Assembly: GCF_022201045.2 (NCBI RefSeq)
Contig: NC_068558.1
Span: 52,183,501-52,247,500, forward strand
Source of the DNA: Citrus sinensis
Taxonomy: Eukaryota; Streptophyta; Magnoliopsida; Sapindales; Rutaceae
Direction: 5' to 3'
Length of the DNA stretch: 64,000 bases
Shown: positions 16,771 through 32,487 of the stretch, piece after piece
Layout of the letters: the number at the start of each line of letters is the position of its first letter
Numbering within the stretch: the first letter of the stretch is position 1
Program-made: the position numbers and the translations under genes
The notes under the pieces: generated by a model
Seen by the model: the letters and a program-made list of their open reading frames with translations, nothing else
The model's database searches: none
What the model was told of the DNA's origin: nothing

Positions 16771-19553
16771 GAGGATTGGGAGAAATTAGTGAACGAACGG
16801 CTGTGGTAACGTGATCAACGTGAGAAGGCAGATGCACGTAAAAGGAAGCGACAGGGTGGGCCGGGGCAAAAGCTTGGCGACAATATTGTTGGGATACAGT
16901 CATGCGTGCATCATCAATGATTGTCTGCGTCAGCTGCTTTCAAATGACTAAAATGATCGTCTGTCATGTCGTTTTCAATTGATAATCAGACTAGTTGGCT
17001 GGGATTAAGCTGTCCTGATATTGACGTGTTTTGAATCCATGCATTTGGCGTTTGCCTCTAGCTAGCCATCATCAATTCACTCTTAATTATTCTGCCATCG
17101 TAAATTTTTTTTAGGATTCTTATTAATAATATGAACAGTAATATAGGAATTAGGATCTTTTCTGAGTTTTAAAACCTCTTATGTTCACATGTCTTTCATT
17201 TATAGTGTGAAGATAGGATTTAATTGTTTTATTTATTTATTTTTTAAATTCATTAAGTACTAATCATTAACTGAATATTTATTCAAATCATGAGAAAATT
17301 TAGACGGGCAGCCCTTACGTACATTCCCCCTCAATGATTTCTTAGCGTAATACATCTACTCCAGCTAATTAATGACAAATAATAATACATATTATATATA
17401 TTAAAGTAAGTATGGTTGTTGCTTACGGGTGGGGTTCCACTGAGCGGGCAAAATTTGACTTAATTACTATATACAGCGGATAATCATAATTTGCTTCAAC
17501 ATCAGCTTTCCGGGCATAATTACGGGGTCAAAATTGTGGAGTGGAAACGAAAGCTTAGTGGGTTTTTTTTAATCTATATATCATCATACTTTTAGTTTAA
17601 TTTGAGGGCAATAAAAGCTTTGAACAGAAAGCGGACCAAGGGCGTCGCTTTATATTTAGAAGCCGGCCGGTCTACATGTATATATATATTATGTAGCTTC
17701 TAGCCTCAAGTTGGCTGCTAATAAGAGAGTAGTAAGTTTGCCAATCAAAAAACGTATAACGAAAAAATAGGTGGGCGAGAAAATTGGTAGGAGGATTAAA
17801 GTAATTAACCAATAAATTAAAATATAACTTTTACAATATGTGAATAACATATATAAGCTAGGTTGAGATAGATCAATTGTGTTATCACCACCACCACTGT
17901 TTGAATTATACTCTCTCGTGATTTAATTACTATATGAGCATTGATTGATATCTTAACATGTGTGCACTTTTGTTTATGTACAATAAAAATATATAGTTCT
18001 TGATTACGTATGAAAAATATCTAGAACTTACTTTTGACTAAAATTCAAAGAAGTTGTTGGAAAGTCTATTTGAAATCAAATAGTTGTGGTGGAGGAGGTC
18101 TTTTATTTGATTTCTTCCACTCGTATAGCTTAGGCCTTAGAGTGTGAATTGAATGTCAAAAGTAAATAAAAAAAAAAAAAAAAGAATATGCACGAAAGAA
18201 ACAGAGAAACCGTATCTTAGAAAGTGTGGGTTGAGAAAACAGTAAAAAGGCCAGGGGAGAAGAGGCTGGCTATATATGGGTTCCTGAACGGAGTGGATTT
18301 TTCATTTATATTATTACACTCAGTTGACTATTAATTAATTAAGAAAAGTGACACAACTTATTATCATCATTCGACTTCCAGATTCAGAAAAAGTATTAGT
18401 TTTGGTTAATTTTGTTGTTGTAGTATGTTTGATTAATGCATGAAAATGAACAACCGCACCTAATATCAGTTAATTACTTGATTAATTATATATGATATTG
18501 GCGCAAAGCATATGCATGTGGTTTTTTTTTTTTTTTTTTTTAAATATAAAATATAAAAGGGTATAAAAGTTTCAAGTGCAATCGTGAGGGTCGGTCAATA
18601 TATGCATGCTAGCTAGCAATATATTCCAGCTGTCGGCACTCTTGCACACGCACAGTACTCACCATTGCACATAGGACAAATTACCGATGCCGGCTGATAC
18701 TCCGACTCCGATATTTCAGAGAAGCGTCATTCAAATTTGTCTGTTTCATTTGAGTTTTATAATTATCCAACTGAACATCTTGCAAATTAGAAAGCCACTT
18801 ACAGCAGATGGTTAGTTTTTCTCTCATTAAAATTAATATATCACTTATTATTTTTAAAATATTTTATCATTTCCTACACACACAAAAAAAAATTTAAGGA
18901 AAAAGATAGATAAATGAATTACAAAACTATTGTACATGCATTTATAGATTATAAAAAAGGAGATTATCAGTTTTCTCCAATTAAAACTAATATAGATCAT
19001 TTACCTCTTATTATTTTTATAGTACTTAATAATCCCCTTGCACAAAAAAATTAAGGAAAAAGATGGGTAAATGAATCACTTGTTTGATATTTATCTTCGA
19101 ATATAAAATAATACTTATTGTAAGAAGATGTTTAAAAATGAATAAAAAGTACCCAAAAAAACTTATTATTATTTTTTATTCACCCCGAAACTTATATTTC
19201 ATATTTTTAATATTTAAATCTTTCTATTTTAATTTCAAGTTAAATGATTTATTTAACTTATAATCAATAAGAATAAAAGTGTATCTTAAAATAAGGAAAA
19301 TAATATAAAATTATGGTGTCAAGGAGTTATTGGTATTATAAATATAATACATTTATGATGTAAGTGGTTTATATCGATTTTAGTTAGGAGAAAATTGACA
19401 ATCTCCCTAATATAAATATATATAATAAGTTCATTTCACTTGTAATGCAAAAGACTTGAAATGAATGAATATAATATGTATAAGATTTTGATCAAATGAG
19501 TGATATGCCGGATGTTATATTGCGCAACAAGATGCATTTTTATTTAACAAATT
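16771..19553. other. AT-rich intergenic, NPF promoter side
   Basis: The part next to 16770 is probably the NPF promoter. It holds a bulged palindrome at about 17658-17705, a short hairpin at about 18072-18114 (GAAATCAAATA pairing with TATTTGATTTC), an A run near 18169 and a T run near 18522. No ORF resembling a gene. Confidence 0.5.
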
Positions 19554-19986
19554 GAGGATGCCACTAAAATATAAAAGAATATAGATTTCAACACATTAGA
19601 AACTTTTTTTTATCAGTTAGTTATATTGAAATCTATATTTTTTTGTCTGGTAATGACAAAATGAGGATGTCCTCATTAAAAAAGAGGAAATTTTTTTTAT
19701 ATGAATTCTTCTCTAATGAGGACATCAGAAACTTTTTTTTATCAATTAGTTTGTATTAAAATTTGTATTTTTTGTGTGCTAATGACATCTTCATTTTGTT
19801 AAAATTAGTTTGTCCTCATTGAAAAAGAAAAAAAAAATCTATATGAGTTCTTCTCTAATGAGGACATCGTTAAAGAGAGGATACTAATAGTAGACAAAAA
19901 AATATTGATTTCAATATACTAATGACAAAAAAAACATAATATCTAATGCATTGAAATATGCATTTTTATATTTTAGTGGTATCCCT
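19554..19986. mobile_element. Non-autonomous terminal-inverted-repeat element
   Basis: The left end begins GAGGATGCCACTAAAATATA. The right end, read on the other strand, begins GAGGGATACCACTAAAATAT, and both continue to ATTTCAA and CATTAG, giving imperfect TIRs of about 40 bp. Inside are two further foldbacks built from GTCCTCATT and AATGAGGACATC (about 19667-19725 and 19807-19869). There is no coding capacity. Superfamily is not clear. Confidence 0.65.
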
Positions 19987-20039
19987 CCCCCCAACACAAT
20001 AATAATAATAATAATACAGTCTCTTATTTTATTAGCAGA

Positions 20040-20168
20040 ATTTAATGCACTACAAAAAACATATATTGTATTACAATTTATTTTTTAATCATTTAGTTTG
20101 TCCTTTATTTTATTAAAATTTATATTTTTTTTATATTTTAGTGATACAATTAAAGAGAGAATGGCATC

Positions 20169-20213
<45 letters not shown>

Positions 20214-20236
20214 TGTTTGTATGTATGTATGTATAT
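20040..20236. repeat. Decayed TIR fragment followed by TA and GTAT microsatellites
   Basis: 20090-20165 repeats words of the neighbouring TIR element, including TTATATTTTAGTGATAC. It is followed by about 39 bp of pure TA repeat (20172-20210) and then GTTT/GTAT repeats to 20236. Confidence 0.6.
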
Positions 20237-21712
20237 TGTAGATAAGGTCCGGTAAAGTAACTCGAGGGGACAATGTCAATTGTAAATATCATGTGACGCG
20301 TGCGAGCCCCTTTTGCTTTCGGGGGCCAATCCAAAAACCAAAAAAGAGGAGGAAATTTTTTCCAAATTGGTAGGTTGTAGGTTAAGACTTTCAAGCAGCA
20401 TGGGGCACGAGACTTGGATTGGAAGAGGAGACATGACCCGAGGAAAATCTGAAACGCTGAAGGTCGTATTCAATTCAAGCACGTCCCTTCTTAATTATAA
20501 AATTGCTGCTTATCAGTAAAGTAAGCATACATATAATTAATAATAAATTAGAGATTACTCTCAATTGAAAAAAAAAATAAGGACACGTCACATCCGCAAA
20601 TATTGTATAATTAATAAGCAGAAGCCAAAATCTAATCCTTCTTATCTTATGGAAAGAGACGCTTGCTTATCACCGCCGCCGAGATGCTGATCCTAGCAGA
20701 GTCGTCAGCAAGTTGCTGCTTTTAAAACATGTTTGGTTTGTCTTCTCTTCTTTGGTTCATTTTCATTTGTTGAATAAGCAAAGCCCTCATTGACTACTTG
20801 AACTAAAATTTAAATTTAAAATTCATTACTTCCAACCAAAGCATGCGATTTGCGGATAAATTTTCTTTTGGGATTGAAAAGTTAAGGCATCTAATTACCA
20901 AGTAGTCGTTCGTTCATCTTCAAGACCCAAGACCTTAATGATCGTTACTCCTACTTATATTGACTAATCAACAATGTAATCAGTAGAGATTTTTCTTTTA
21001 CCAGATATATATATGTTTAAGATAAAATCAAACTCCATTTTCTTTTGTTGTGGCTGACCACTGATCCGTAGTTGTCTTTGTCTTAGCTAAACAGATATCC
21101 TCCGACGATGTTCGTTTGAAGATGACACTTATCTAACTCCACTACTTCTCTTTCATTTTGTCTATAAAGCTCATTGAACGGGCCTATCAATGCGGTCCAA
21201 CAAGTTGGGCCTTGGCGTCTGTCGGCTCGGGAACCGCATATTATCTTCTCTAATGGGCCTTTTAACCAGGGGTGGGTTTTGTTCTTAGAAATCAGAATTC
21301 GATTTGGTTCTAAAGTTTAGTTCCGTTTGTTTCATTTCCGTTTAGTTATAACAGTTTTCAATTTTCATCTGTATTTACTAAACTATACATTCTTACAAAT
21401 TTATAGTTTTCACCAGTATTAACTCTATACATAGTGTTACTATGTGCATAAAAATAAAGTCCTTAATTCAAACCAAATAATGAAAGTCCCAACAACAATT
21501 CATAAATGCACTTCATTTTTTTGAATTTCACCATAAATTATAAAATCCATATTAACCAAAAAAATATATATATCACAAGCCTTCAATATCACATTATCAT
21601 TGATAAAAGCAACTCCAAAAGTTTCATTGCCAACAGCATTCACCAAAACTCCACAACGACACATAAGTCACAACCACATCCACCATTCATATTACCTACA
21701 TCCAATATTCAT
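20237..21712. other. Intergenic, no gene recognised
   Basis: Base composition is more balanced around 20260-20480 and 20640-20720. The ORFs there are short and match nothing I know. It could be promoter or decayed repeat DNA. Confidence 0.4.
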
Positions 21713-21897
21713 ATTACCTACATCAATGTAAGTCAAGCACTAATAATAAAATAAAATAAAATGAAATGAAATGACATTTAATACTTAATAAATAATATTA
21801 CCTACATCAATGTAAGTCAAGCACTAATAATAAAATAAAATAAAATAAAATGAAATGAAATGAAATGAAATGAAATGACATTTAATACTTAATAAAT
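21713..21897. repeat. 84-bp tandem duplication containing AAAAT/GAAAT microsatellite
   Basis: Two copies starting at 21713 and 21797. Each begins ATTACCTACATCAATGTAAG and contains AAAAT and GAAAT pentanucleotide repeats, then TGACATTTAATACTTAATAA. The second copy is longer because its pentanucleotide tract has more units. A third partial ATTACCTACATC word precedes at 21691. Confidence 0.85.
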
Positions 21898-22326
21898 AGA
21901 CGTATATCAAATTTAGTGCCTAAATGTTCTTTATTGAAACTTAGACCCATACAATTATAGCCTAACACAACTTAGCATCTACTGAACATTAATTGAAAAT
22001 TCAAGATCCACCTCCACGTTTATAAGTATTTACAAAAGAGGACAAGTCCTTCGTGAAAACTGAACAAAGGAATAGTTGGCTTGGGAATTGAGATAGCTTA
22101 ATTCATTGACTTTGAGTTCAAACGTCTATGTGTTTGAGATCTAAATGTTTTTTTTTTTAAATAAGGTTTACGAAATGCTAAGTTGGTCTGCCATTGATGA
22201 TTAACGATGTTTCACACGAAGAAAATTTGAACAAATTAAATAAGGTTCAAATTACATAAAGAATAAACTTAGATTAAAATTCTATAGAACATATCTTCTA
22301 TAAGTTGATCCATAAACTCGTTTTCT

Positions 22327-23140
22327 TCAATAATTAATCAGGTTTGTGGTTGTATCTACAAAAAGAGATGACCATAACCAATTTTGTGACAATTTCAACA
22401 CTTTAACTAAGTCAGGAGTCAAATAACTTCTATATTTATTTAGTGTGTGACCTCTGGTACTGAGATGCAACAGTAGACACAGAATAATAAAAATATTTCT
22501 TACTAAACTCGCTAGGATTAGATAATTGACACTATTTATCCTCCACCACAACAAAATATCAAACCCCGTGACCAAATTATTTTTGCTGCAACTTTTTTTT
22601 TTATTCTCCATTAAGTGGAAATCTAACTCAATTAACAACTCGATGTTATGTTTATTAACAACAGCCGCTTCATTGGATTCAAAGGAAGGCTCGTCAATCA
22701 TAACATCATGATCATCATTCAAATCTTAAAAATTTGAACCACTACCACTTCCACAACAAAAGTTTGGCTTCAATTTCCACTTTTGCTTGCACTTCCACTT
22801 CCACTCCCACTTCACCTCATTTTACATTGTGCATTATGAAACTTAGAAAGACTAATCAACGATTTTTTTTTTTAAACGATTCCCTTTATGTCATCACATT
22901 TGGAACTATCCTTACCATATACTTTCTCAAAGCAATGTGTTGTGAATTTCATTTTAACCTGTCGATAAAGTACAAAGACAACAATGAGCAACTTATTTAT
23001 CTTGACAGTGCCCTCCCAATTCTTATTAAATTTTCTCTTTATTTTAGTTACCGTTAAACTCAAAAGGCTATCATTCGGATTACATAATGATTTCAAAAAT
23101 TATACAATTTGACATATCAAATTGTCACAAATATTTAATA
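22327..23140 (-). pseudogene. hAT-type transposase relic (C-terminal part)
   Basis: Two minus-strand open stretches read like the end of a plant hAT (BED zinc-finger/RICESLEEPER type) transposase. At 23096-22872 a stretch reads KIKRKFNKNWEG and then HCFEKVYGKDSSK, the usual pre-dimerisation region. At 22722-22327 a stretch reads FDILLWWRINSVNYLILASL, then the ST-G-H and YRS-LTPD words, and QNWLWSSL, the hAT dimerisation (hATC) domain. The two are in broken frames, the catalytic N-terminal part was not found, and no terminal repeats are evident. It is a dead fragment. Confidence 0.7.
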
Positions 23141-25431
23141 TTAGTTACAATAAAAAAACACTGTTAATAAAGCCAAAGTAGATTTAGTATCATATATCAA
23201 AGTGTAACAAATATTTAATGTCATCTTCAAAGAAGAAGAAAAAGAAAATGTCAAAGCAACATCATAAAAAGTCTTTAACTTGACTACACTCTTACACCCT
23301 CCCAATCACTAGTCAAGTTGACCCCTCTTTTTTCTTTTTGCTCCCACTCTCTTCTTCATTTAAAATAAGCATCATAATGCTTGTCTTCAAGTGTCATCTA
23401 ATTAAATACTAGCTTCAAGTTTAACGTAGTACTCAACATGGAATATATGGGATTTGATCTAATAGGATAATCCAAAATCACACTTCTTTAACAATTAATA
23501 TTATCTTCTTGCACACAATTTTGAAATGCTTACATCTCTGTGGTGAGAGATGTCACATGCTTTACAATATTACAAATACTAACTATTCACTCGAAGGCTT
23601 AAAAACGTGGTTATAACTTCTTACCCACACTCGTGCACGCCTTCTAGAGTTAACAAATATTTTGCAGCATCAGGATCATGTCCTCCTTGGATTAATGGAT
23701 TCTTAGGAATTAAAATTGCTAATCCTAAGGCAAGCATCATGAATGAACATACCACAATTAGTGCAAATGAACATCTGAAACTAATCCTTGGGCCATTTTG
23801 GTATATCAAGTTATATATAATCTGGTTTGGTTTTGTTGATTTGATTGTGATGAAAATTTGGATGTTGAGAGTGTGAGTTTTACAGGGCATGCCTTTTAAC
23901 TATTACATTCGAATTCAACGTTCATTTGTAACTTGAAGGGGTATGGGGGAGTGAGGGAGGAGGTGGGGATTTGAGACATTAATTATTTGTCATACGTTAT
24001 AGAGTAGGTTACATATTGCCTCCTGCCTTTCTACAATTTAGAAATTACTCCAAAATCCTTTAAATATGGTCATTAAGGCCCCCAACACAGTAATTTCAAG
24101 TTTCCCAATCACCACGTTGGCCAAATATGAAAGCCTTAACATAAATTTCTACATGAAAGGTTGATTATTAATAGCAGCAGGTCACCAGAAAAATGCTTCG
24201 AAGGAAAGCAAGCAAAATCAAAGTGAAAATCGAAGACAAAGAAGAACTCGAACAAAACTGTAAATCCCCTTCAACCTTCGCCGCCAACCACAAAACCGCT
24301 TCAACTCATCATTATTAATCACATTCTAATATCAAGATAAAATGGATTACTTCAAAGAAGGATGAATTGACATTCATCAAGATATCTTTTAAAATTCAAT
24401 ACTTTCAGAAATTGTGCCAACAATACTCTCCAAAATTGACTCTTGACATCATAAAAATCGAGTTAAGTCAGATGTGTTTCTAGATAAGTCACCAACAAAA
24501 ATTGTGGATAGCGAATGGAAGAGAAAAAGAGAAATAAATCTGTTTTTTTGGTTCTTTAAGAGGGAGAAATTATTATTTAGAAGAAGGGCATTTTTTAAAT
24601 TAAGGTGAGTACTAATAGTAGTAGGAATTTTTCACCATTATTTAATGGGATTTACTTAAAATGATGAGATTTCAAAAAGCCTTTGGAAGGATGCCAATAG
24701 CAGAACTCAAAGTTGATTAGGATCCAATAATTGAGACTAGTTTATATTAATTTTTTTAAAAAGAAAATTTAAATTAAATTCTCACAATACTTCTGTGAGG
24801 GTTCAAATTACTTCTCTCACAATTGTGAGGGAGTGGCTTTAGCCACTCTGTCTTGTTTGAGTGGTTATTTGTGGTGTCTTCTATTAATTAATTAATAAAA
24901 AGAAACCTTTAATAATCGCTTAATGGGAAGTGCATTGTTCATAACTAGTTGAAGGAGTGAAGTATACATGACATGTATTAAGTATATATTCATTCATCGC
25001 CATTGATTTGGATTTAGTAATGACTAATGCTGGTTGTCTTTCAGTTTTATTTAAAACTTTTTAATAATTATTTATTGAGTCTTGCTAAAGTATAATTTTT
25101 GTAATTTACAGTCGATACAAAAATTACGTAAATTTATTATTATATTACTACTTTTTACATATTTTTATATGAGATATAATAATTGGATCCAGCTACGGTA
25201 CCACCGTGGTATCTGTACCACTGGTTTTGTCTTTTGTGCCAGCAGTGTTGTAAAATTTCATTGAACCCCTTTCATTCATTTTTATTTAAGCTTTACTTCA
25301 TAAATATTAAATTAATTTCTATTGCATCCATATAAACAATATAATTAGCACCTTATACTATTTGTTATTTATACATTTTTCTTCTATATTACACTTTTAT
25401 CACAATACCCCTCTCTTTATCACAAATACCG
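23141..25431. other. Intergenic, possible further decayed transposon or gene fragment
   Basis: A minus-strand open frame (23890-23621) contains a hydrophobic segment LIVVCSFMMLALGLAILIP followed by NPLIQGGHDPDAAKYLLTLE. It looks protein-like, but I do not recognise the family and see no neighbouring exons. Near 24825-24848 are two perfect short palindromes, TCACAATTGTGA and GAGTGGCTTTAGCCACTC. The remainder is AT-rich. Confidence 0.35.
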
Positions 25432-25680
25432 GCGAACCCGACCCGAATTTTGTTTCCATTTCCGTCCACGCCACCGGCGAAGGTTGGTACCGATCGGAAG
25501 ATCGCGCGACGCCGGTCATCTCCACACCATCCTTGTCACAAAAATAACCGGGTCAACCCGACCCGCGAACCCAACCCGGATTTTATTTCCGTTTCCGGCA
25601 ACTCCACCGGCCAAGGTTGGTACCGATCGGAAACTCGTATGACGCCGGTCATCTCCATACCATCCTTGTCGCTGTAAAGC
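25432..25680. repeat. GC-rich ~133-bp tandem duplication
   Basis: Two diverged copies start at about 25432 and 25565. Both carry GCGAACCC-ACCCG, TTTCCGT, CCACCGGC, AAGGTTGGTACCGATCGGAA and GACGCCGGTCATCTCCA. The block is far richer in GC than its surroundings and continues as GC-rich DNA to about 25870. It may be part of a retroelement leader or a lost gene. Confidence 0.75.
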
Positions 25681-26949
25681 ATTCGGAAAGCTGCCGATCG
25701 AAGCCGTGAAAAGTCACAGAATCCCCGCTTCAATTCGCCACTGTTTCTCTAGTTTCCGGTGACGCCACCACTTGAGTTTTGTTCTCCACAATTCCCTCTG
25801 TCTTTTCTGACCAACCACAACCACCGGAGGAGCCGATTTGTCGTTGAAGGGCCGTTGAAGGATTCACGGGTTTGGGAGAAATGAACTTAATATTTGTGAA
25901 GCAAAATTTAAATAAGAATAAATGAAAGGACTTCATGAAATTTTACACAAAAAAGATAAAAGCAGTGGCATGGTGCCACTGTTGCACGATAGGCGAGTCC
26001 TAATTTACATTGACTATAACTAAGTAAAAGCCTTATTTCATTTACGCACACAGATATTGAGGCAGCAGCTAGTATGACCGACAGCCTTTATTATTATTAT
26101 TATATATATATTTTTGCTATTGTTAATAATTTTGAAATAGTTGAACCAAAAAGCTGATGACCGCCGGCCCCCCGTCCGCAGCGGCAGCAGCACTTTTTCT
26201 GGGAAAGCACAGACTGGACAGGCACAGCAAGAGAGAGAGAGCACCTCCCGAGAGACTGCCGTTTCTTCATTCTTCACGAAGAGGTTGTTTTATTTTGTTT
26301 TTGAAAATTGCAATAATAATTAAAAAATGATATTTGATTATTATTATTATTATCAGGACAAAAAATGATAATATTATCATATAAATAGTATTATTATTTT
26401 GTGCATTGTAATAATATTATAACAGAAATAGCAGATCAGTACTCACAAATTAGCAGCACAACTCATTCTTTCCTTATTTGTGTATTTGTCAATAACACTT
26501 GGGTTTTGTAATGCGTCAATGTGTTAATATGTTTCATGTTACGTCTTCACTCATTCACGTGGTTGTGGTCAGCTTGTCATGTGACACCCCTCCCCCCAAC
26601 CCCCAACCCCAAACACTGTGTCCTTTTGTATTTATTTATTTAATGATCCATCTGTCTGCCTATGAAGGAAAGAAGAGAAAAAATTAAAAAAGAAAAGTAA
26701 GAAAGAGGTGATTCGATTGATTTCTTGCATCTTTAATGATCTGCGAGCGCAGGTAGAGGACGCTCCAGTTTAGTTTGTAAACTTGACTATTTTAACTTCT
26801 TGTTGAGTCCTCGCTCACCACTACTTTGCTTACCGTTTCTCCTGGCGTCTCTGTTGTTAGAACTTGGAAACCGAAATGCAAATACAAGTCAGTCAACCCC
26901 CACAACAACGCCTACCGGCCCTACCCCCTATAGCTCTCTCTCTAGCCGT
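25681..26949. other. Intergenic upstream of the BSK gene
   Basis: A GC-rich patch with CCGCCGGCCCCCCGTCCGC and a GA repeat lies at about 26155-26260. ATT repeats lie near 26090 and 26340. CT-rich and plant-promoter-like sequence precedes the BSK TATA box. No gene found. Confidence 0.45.
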
Positions 26950-26959
26950 ATATAAATAA
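26950..26959 (+). promoter_or_regulatory. TATA box of the BSK gene
   Basis: TATATAAATA preceded by a CT-rich stretch, 284 bp before the BSK ATG. A start site about 30 bp downstream would give a 5' UTR near 255 nt ending in a purine-rich tract (27128-27220). Confidence 0.6.
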
Positions 26960-27242
26960 GTATACCCCATCCCGTTTGCTTTCCACAGCCACAGCCACTC
27001 TTTTTATGAACTCTATGTATTCTCTAGATTCCAAACCTAATTACTATTACTCCTACCGCCTGCTGGTATGGTATGAGTGGATGATTAGTGGGTGAGTGAA
27101 ATAGTTCTTAATTAATTAAAGCCCAGGAGAAAAAAAAAAGAAAAAAGAAAAAAGAAGATTCAAAATTCAAAAAAATAAAAATAAAAAGAAAAAGGAAAAG
27201 AAAATCCTCCTCCACCTCCTCGGAGGCGAGAAGAAGTGGATG

Positions 27243-31057
<3,815 letters not shown>

Positions 31058-31672
31058 ACGGATGTAAGCAATTTTTTTTTTTAGATATTTAAAGAGGGTT
31101 ATTTTTTCGGTTGACGTCCCCTTCTGTCCTGACCTGTTCTGTTGGCAAAATAGTTTCTCTCTATCATATATAAAAGAAATGTGTAAAAAGATCATTAATA
31201 GGAGAACAATAAGAAGATAAGTGACAAACTTGTAGAATTGTTAGTTTATTATAATATCCAGCAAGGAGACTAATTAGCTTAAGCTTACAGTATTGTCATA
31301 TCCTTCTGTATGGGGTTTGATATCAATTGTGACATCAAAGATACTGGCATTAGCATTAACCTCCTCATTATTAGCTTTTGTTTGGCTTTTTGGATGATTA
31401 CTTATTTTACATGGGTGGAGTAATTTCACACATCCAGCTTAAAAGGGTATTTAAGCCACCGTCTGTCTTGCCAAACCCCATTCTCAATTTTATTTTTAAT
31501 TTTAAATACAAAATCTATCTTTAGTCAATACTACTACAATGGACAAAAATTACGTCCAATAACACAGCAGCACAAATCTGATTCCTTGTACGTACTGATT
31601 ATGACACCGTAAATGATTTTTTTTTTACTTTTTAAAAGAGTAGCGAAACAAAAAAAACAGAGTTCATTAATG
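31058..31672. other. BSK 3' UTR and AT-rich spacer
   Basis: This follows the BSK stop. The first part is probably 3' UTR. No other gene or clear repeat seen. Confidence 0.5.
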
Positions 31673-32487
31673 TTATGTTTATTTTTTAGAGTGAGAGTGT
31701 AGAGTGTAAGTTTTTCTTACTCTAGTATTTACTTATTATTTTTAAATGGGGGAGTGGGATTCCTACTTCGTGAGTTCCACCTAATTTTGGATTTTCACTC
31801 CTATAGGGGGAGGTGGGCGTGGAAATCTACTCTCCTCTTTTTTTTTTTTTATCCTCATAATTAAAATAAATAAGATTATATTTATTAAAAATAATAATTA
31901 TAAACATATTTATTTTATTAAATTTAATAAAATAAAAATAAATAAATATTATATTTATTTAAATAATAATATTATATTATTTTATAAATTAAATTCATTA
32001 AAAATAATAATATTAAATATTAATTTTAATAAATATTAATTAATTATTTAATTAATAATAATAAATATTTTATTTTAAAAAAATATTAATTTTGTACTAT
32101 ATTATTCATAATAATGTTTCATTTGTGTTTCTATTATTAATAATTTTTATTCATATAATTTAAATTAAAATTAATTAAAAAATTATGATTTACATAATTA
32201 AGAATATTAATAATTATTATTGATTTACAAATATAATAAAATATTTATTTTATTTTTTAAATATATTTTTTATTAATTTTTTAATTACAAATTATAATTC
32301 TTTAAATAAGAGTAAAATTATAATTTAAAACTATTTACTCCCAATCCAAGACAATGTAAACACATAAATTGGATTTTGGTTTCAATTCCATTCTCTCATT
32401 CCAATGTAAGTAAACAACCTACTTCTACTCTCACTCCACACTCTCAATCTTAGAATTTCCATTCCAATCCAAAATGTAAACGCTATC
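31673..32487. mobile_element. Dispersed ~0.8 kb AT-rich inverted-repeat element, copy A
   Basis: The left end reads TTATGTTTATTTTTTAGAGT. The right end, on the other strand, starts near ATAGCGTTTACATTTTGGAT. The internal core is about 85% A+T. The order of words (GAGTGGGA, GGAGGTGGG, TTTACTCCCAATCCAA, TCACTCCACACTC) is shared with 62831-63632, so this is one of two copies of one family. Confidence 0.7.

Noticed and set aside
25362..25677. Overlapping ORFs in the GC-rich duplication
   Set aside because: Both exist because the block is duplicated and stop-poor. No motif or start context supports a protein.
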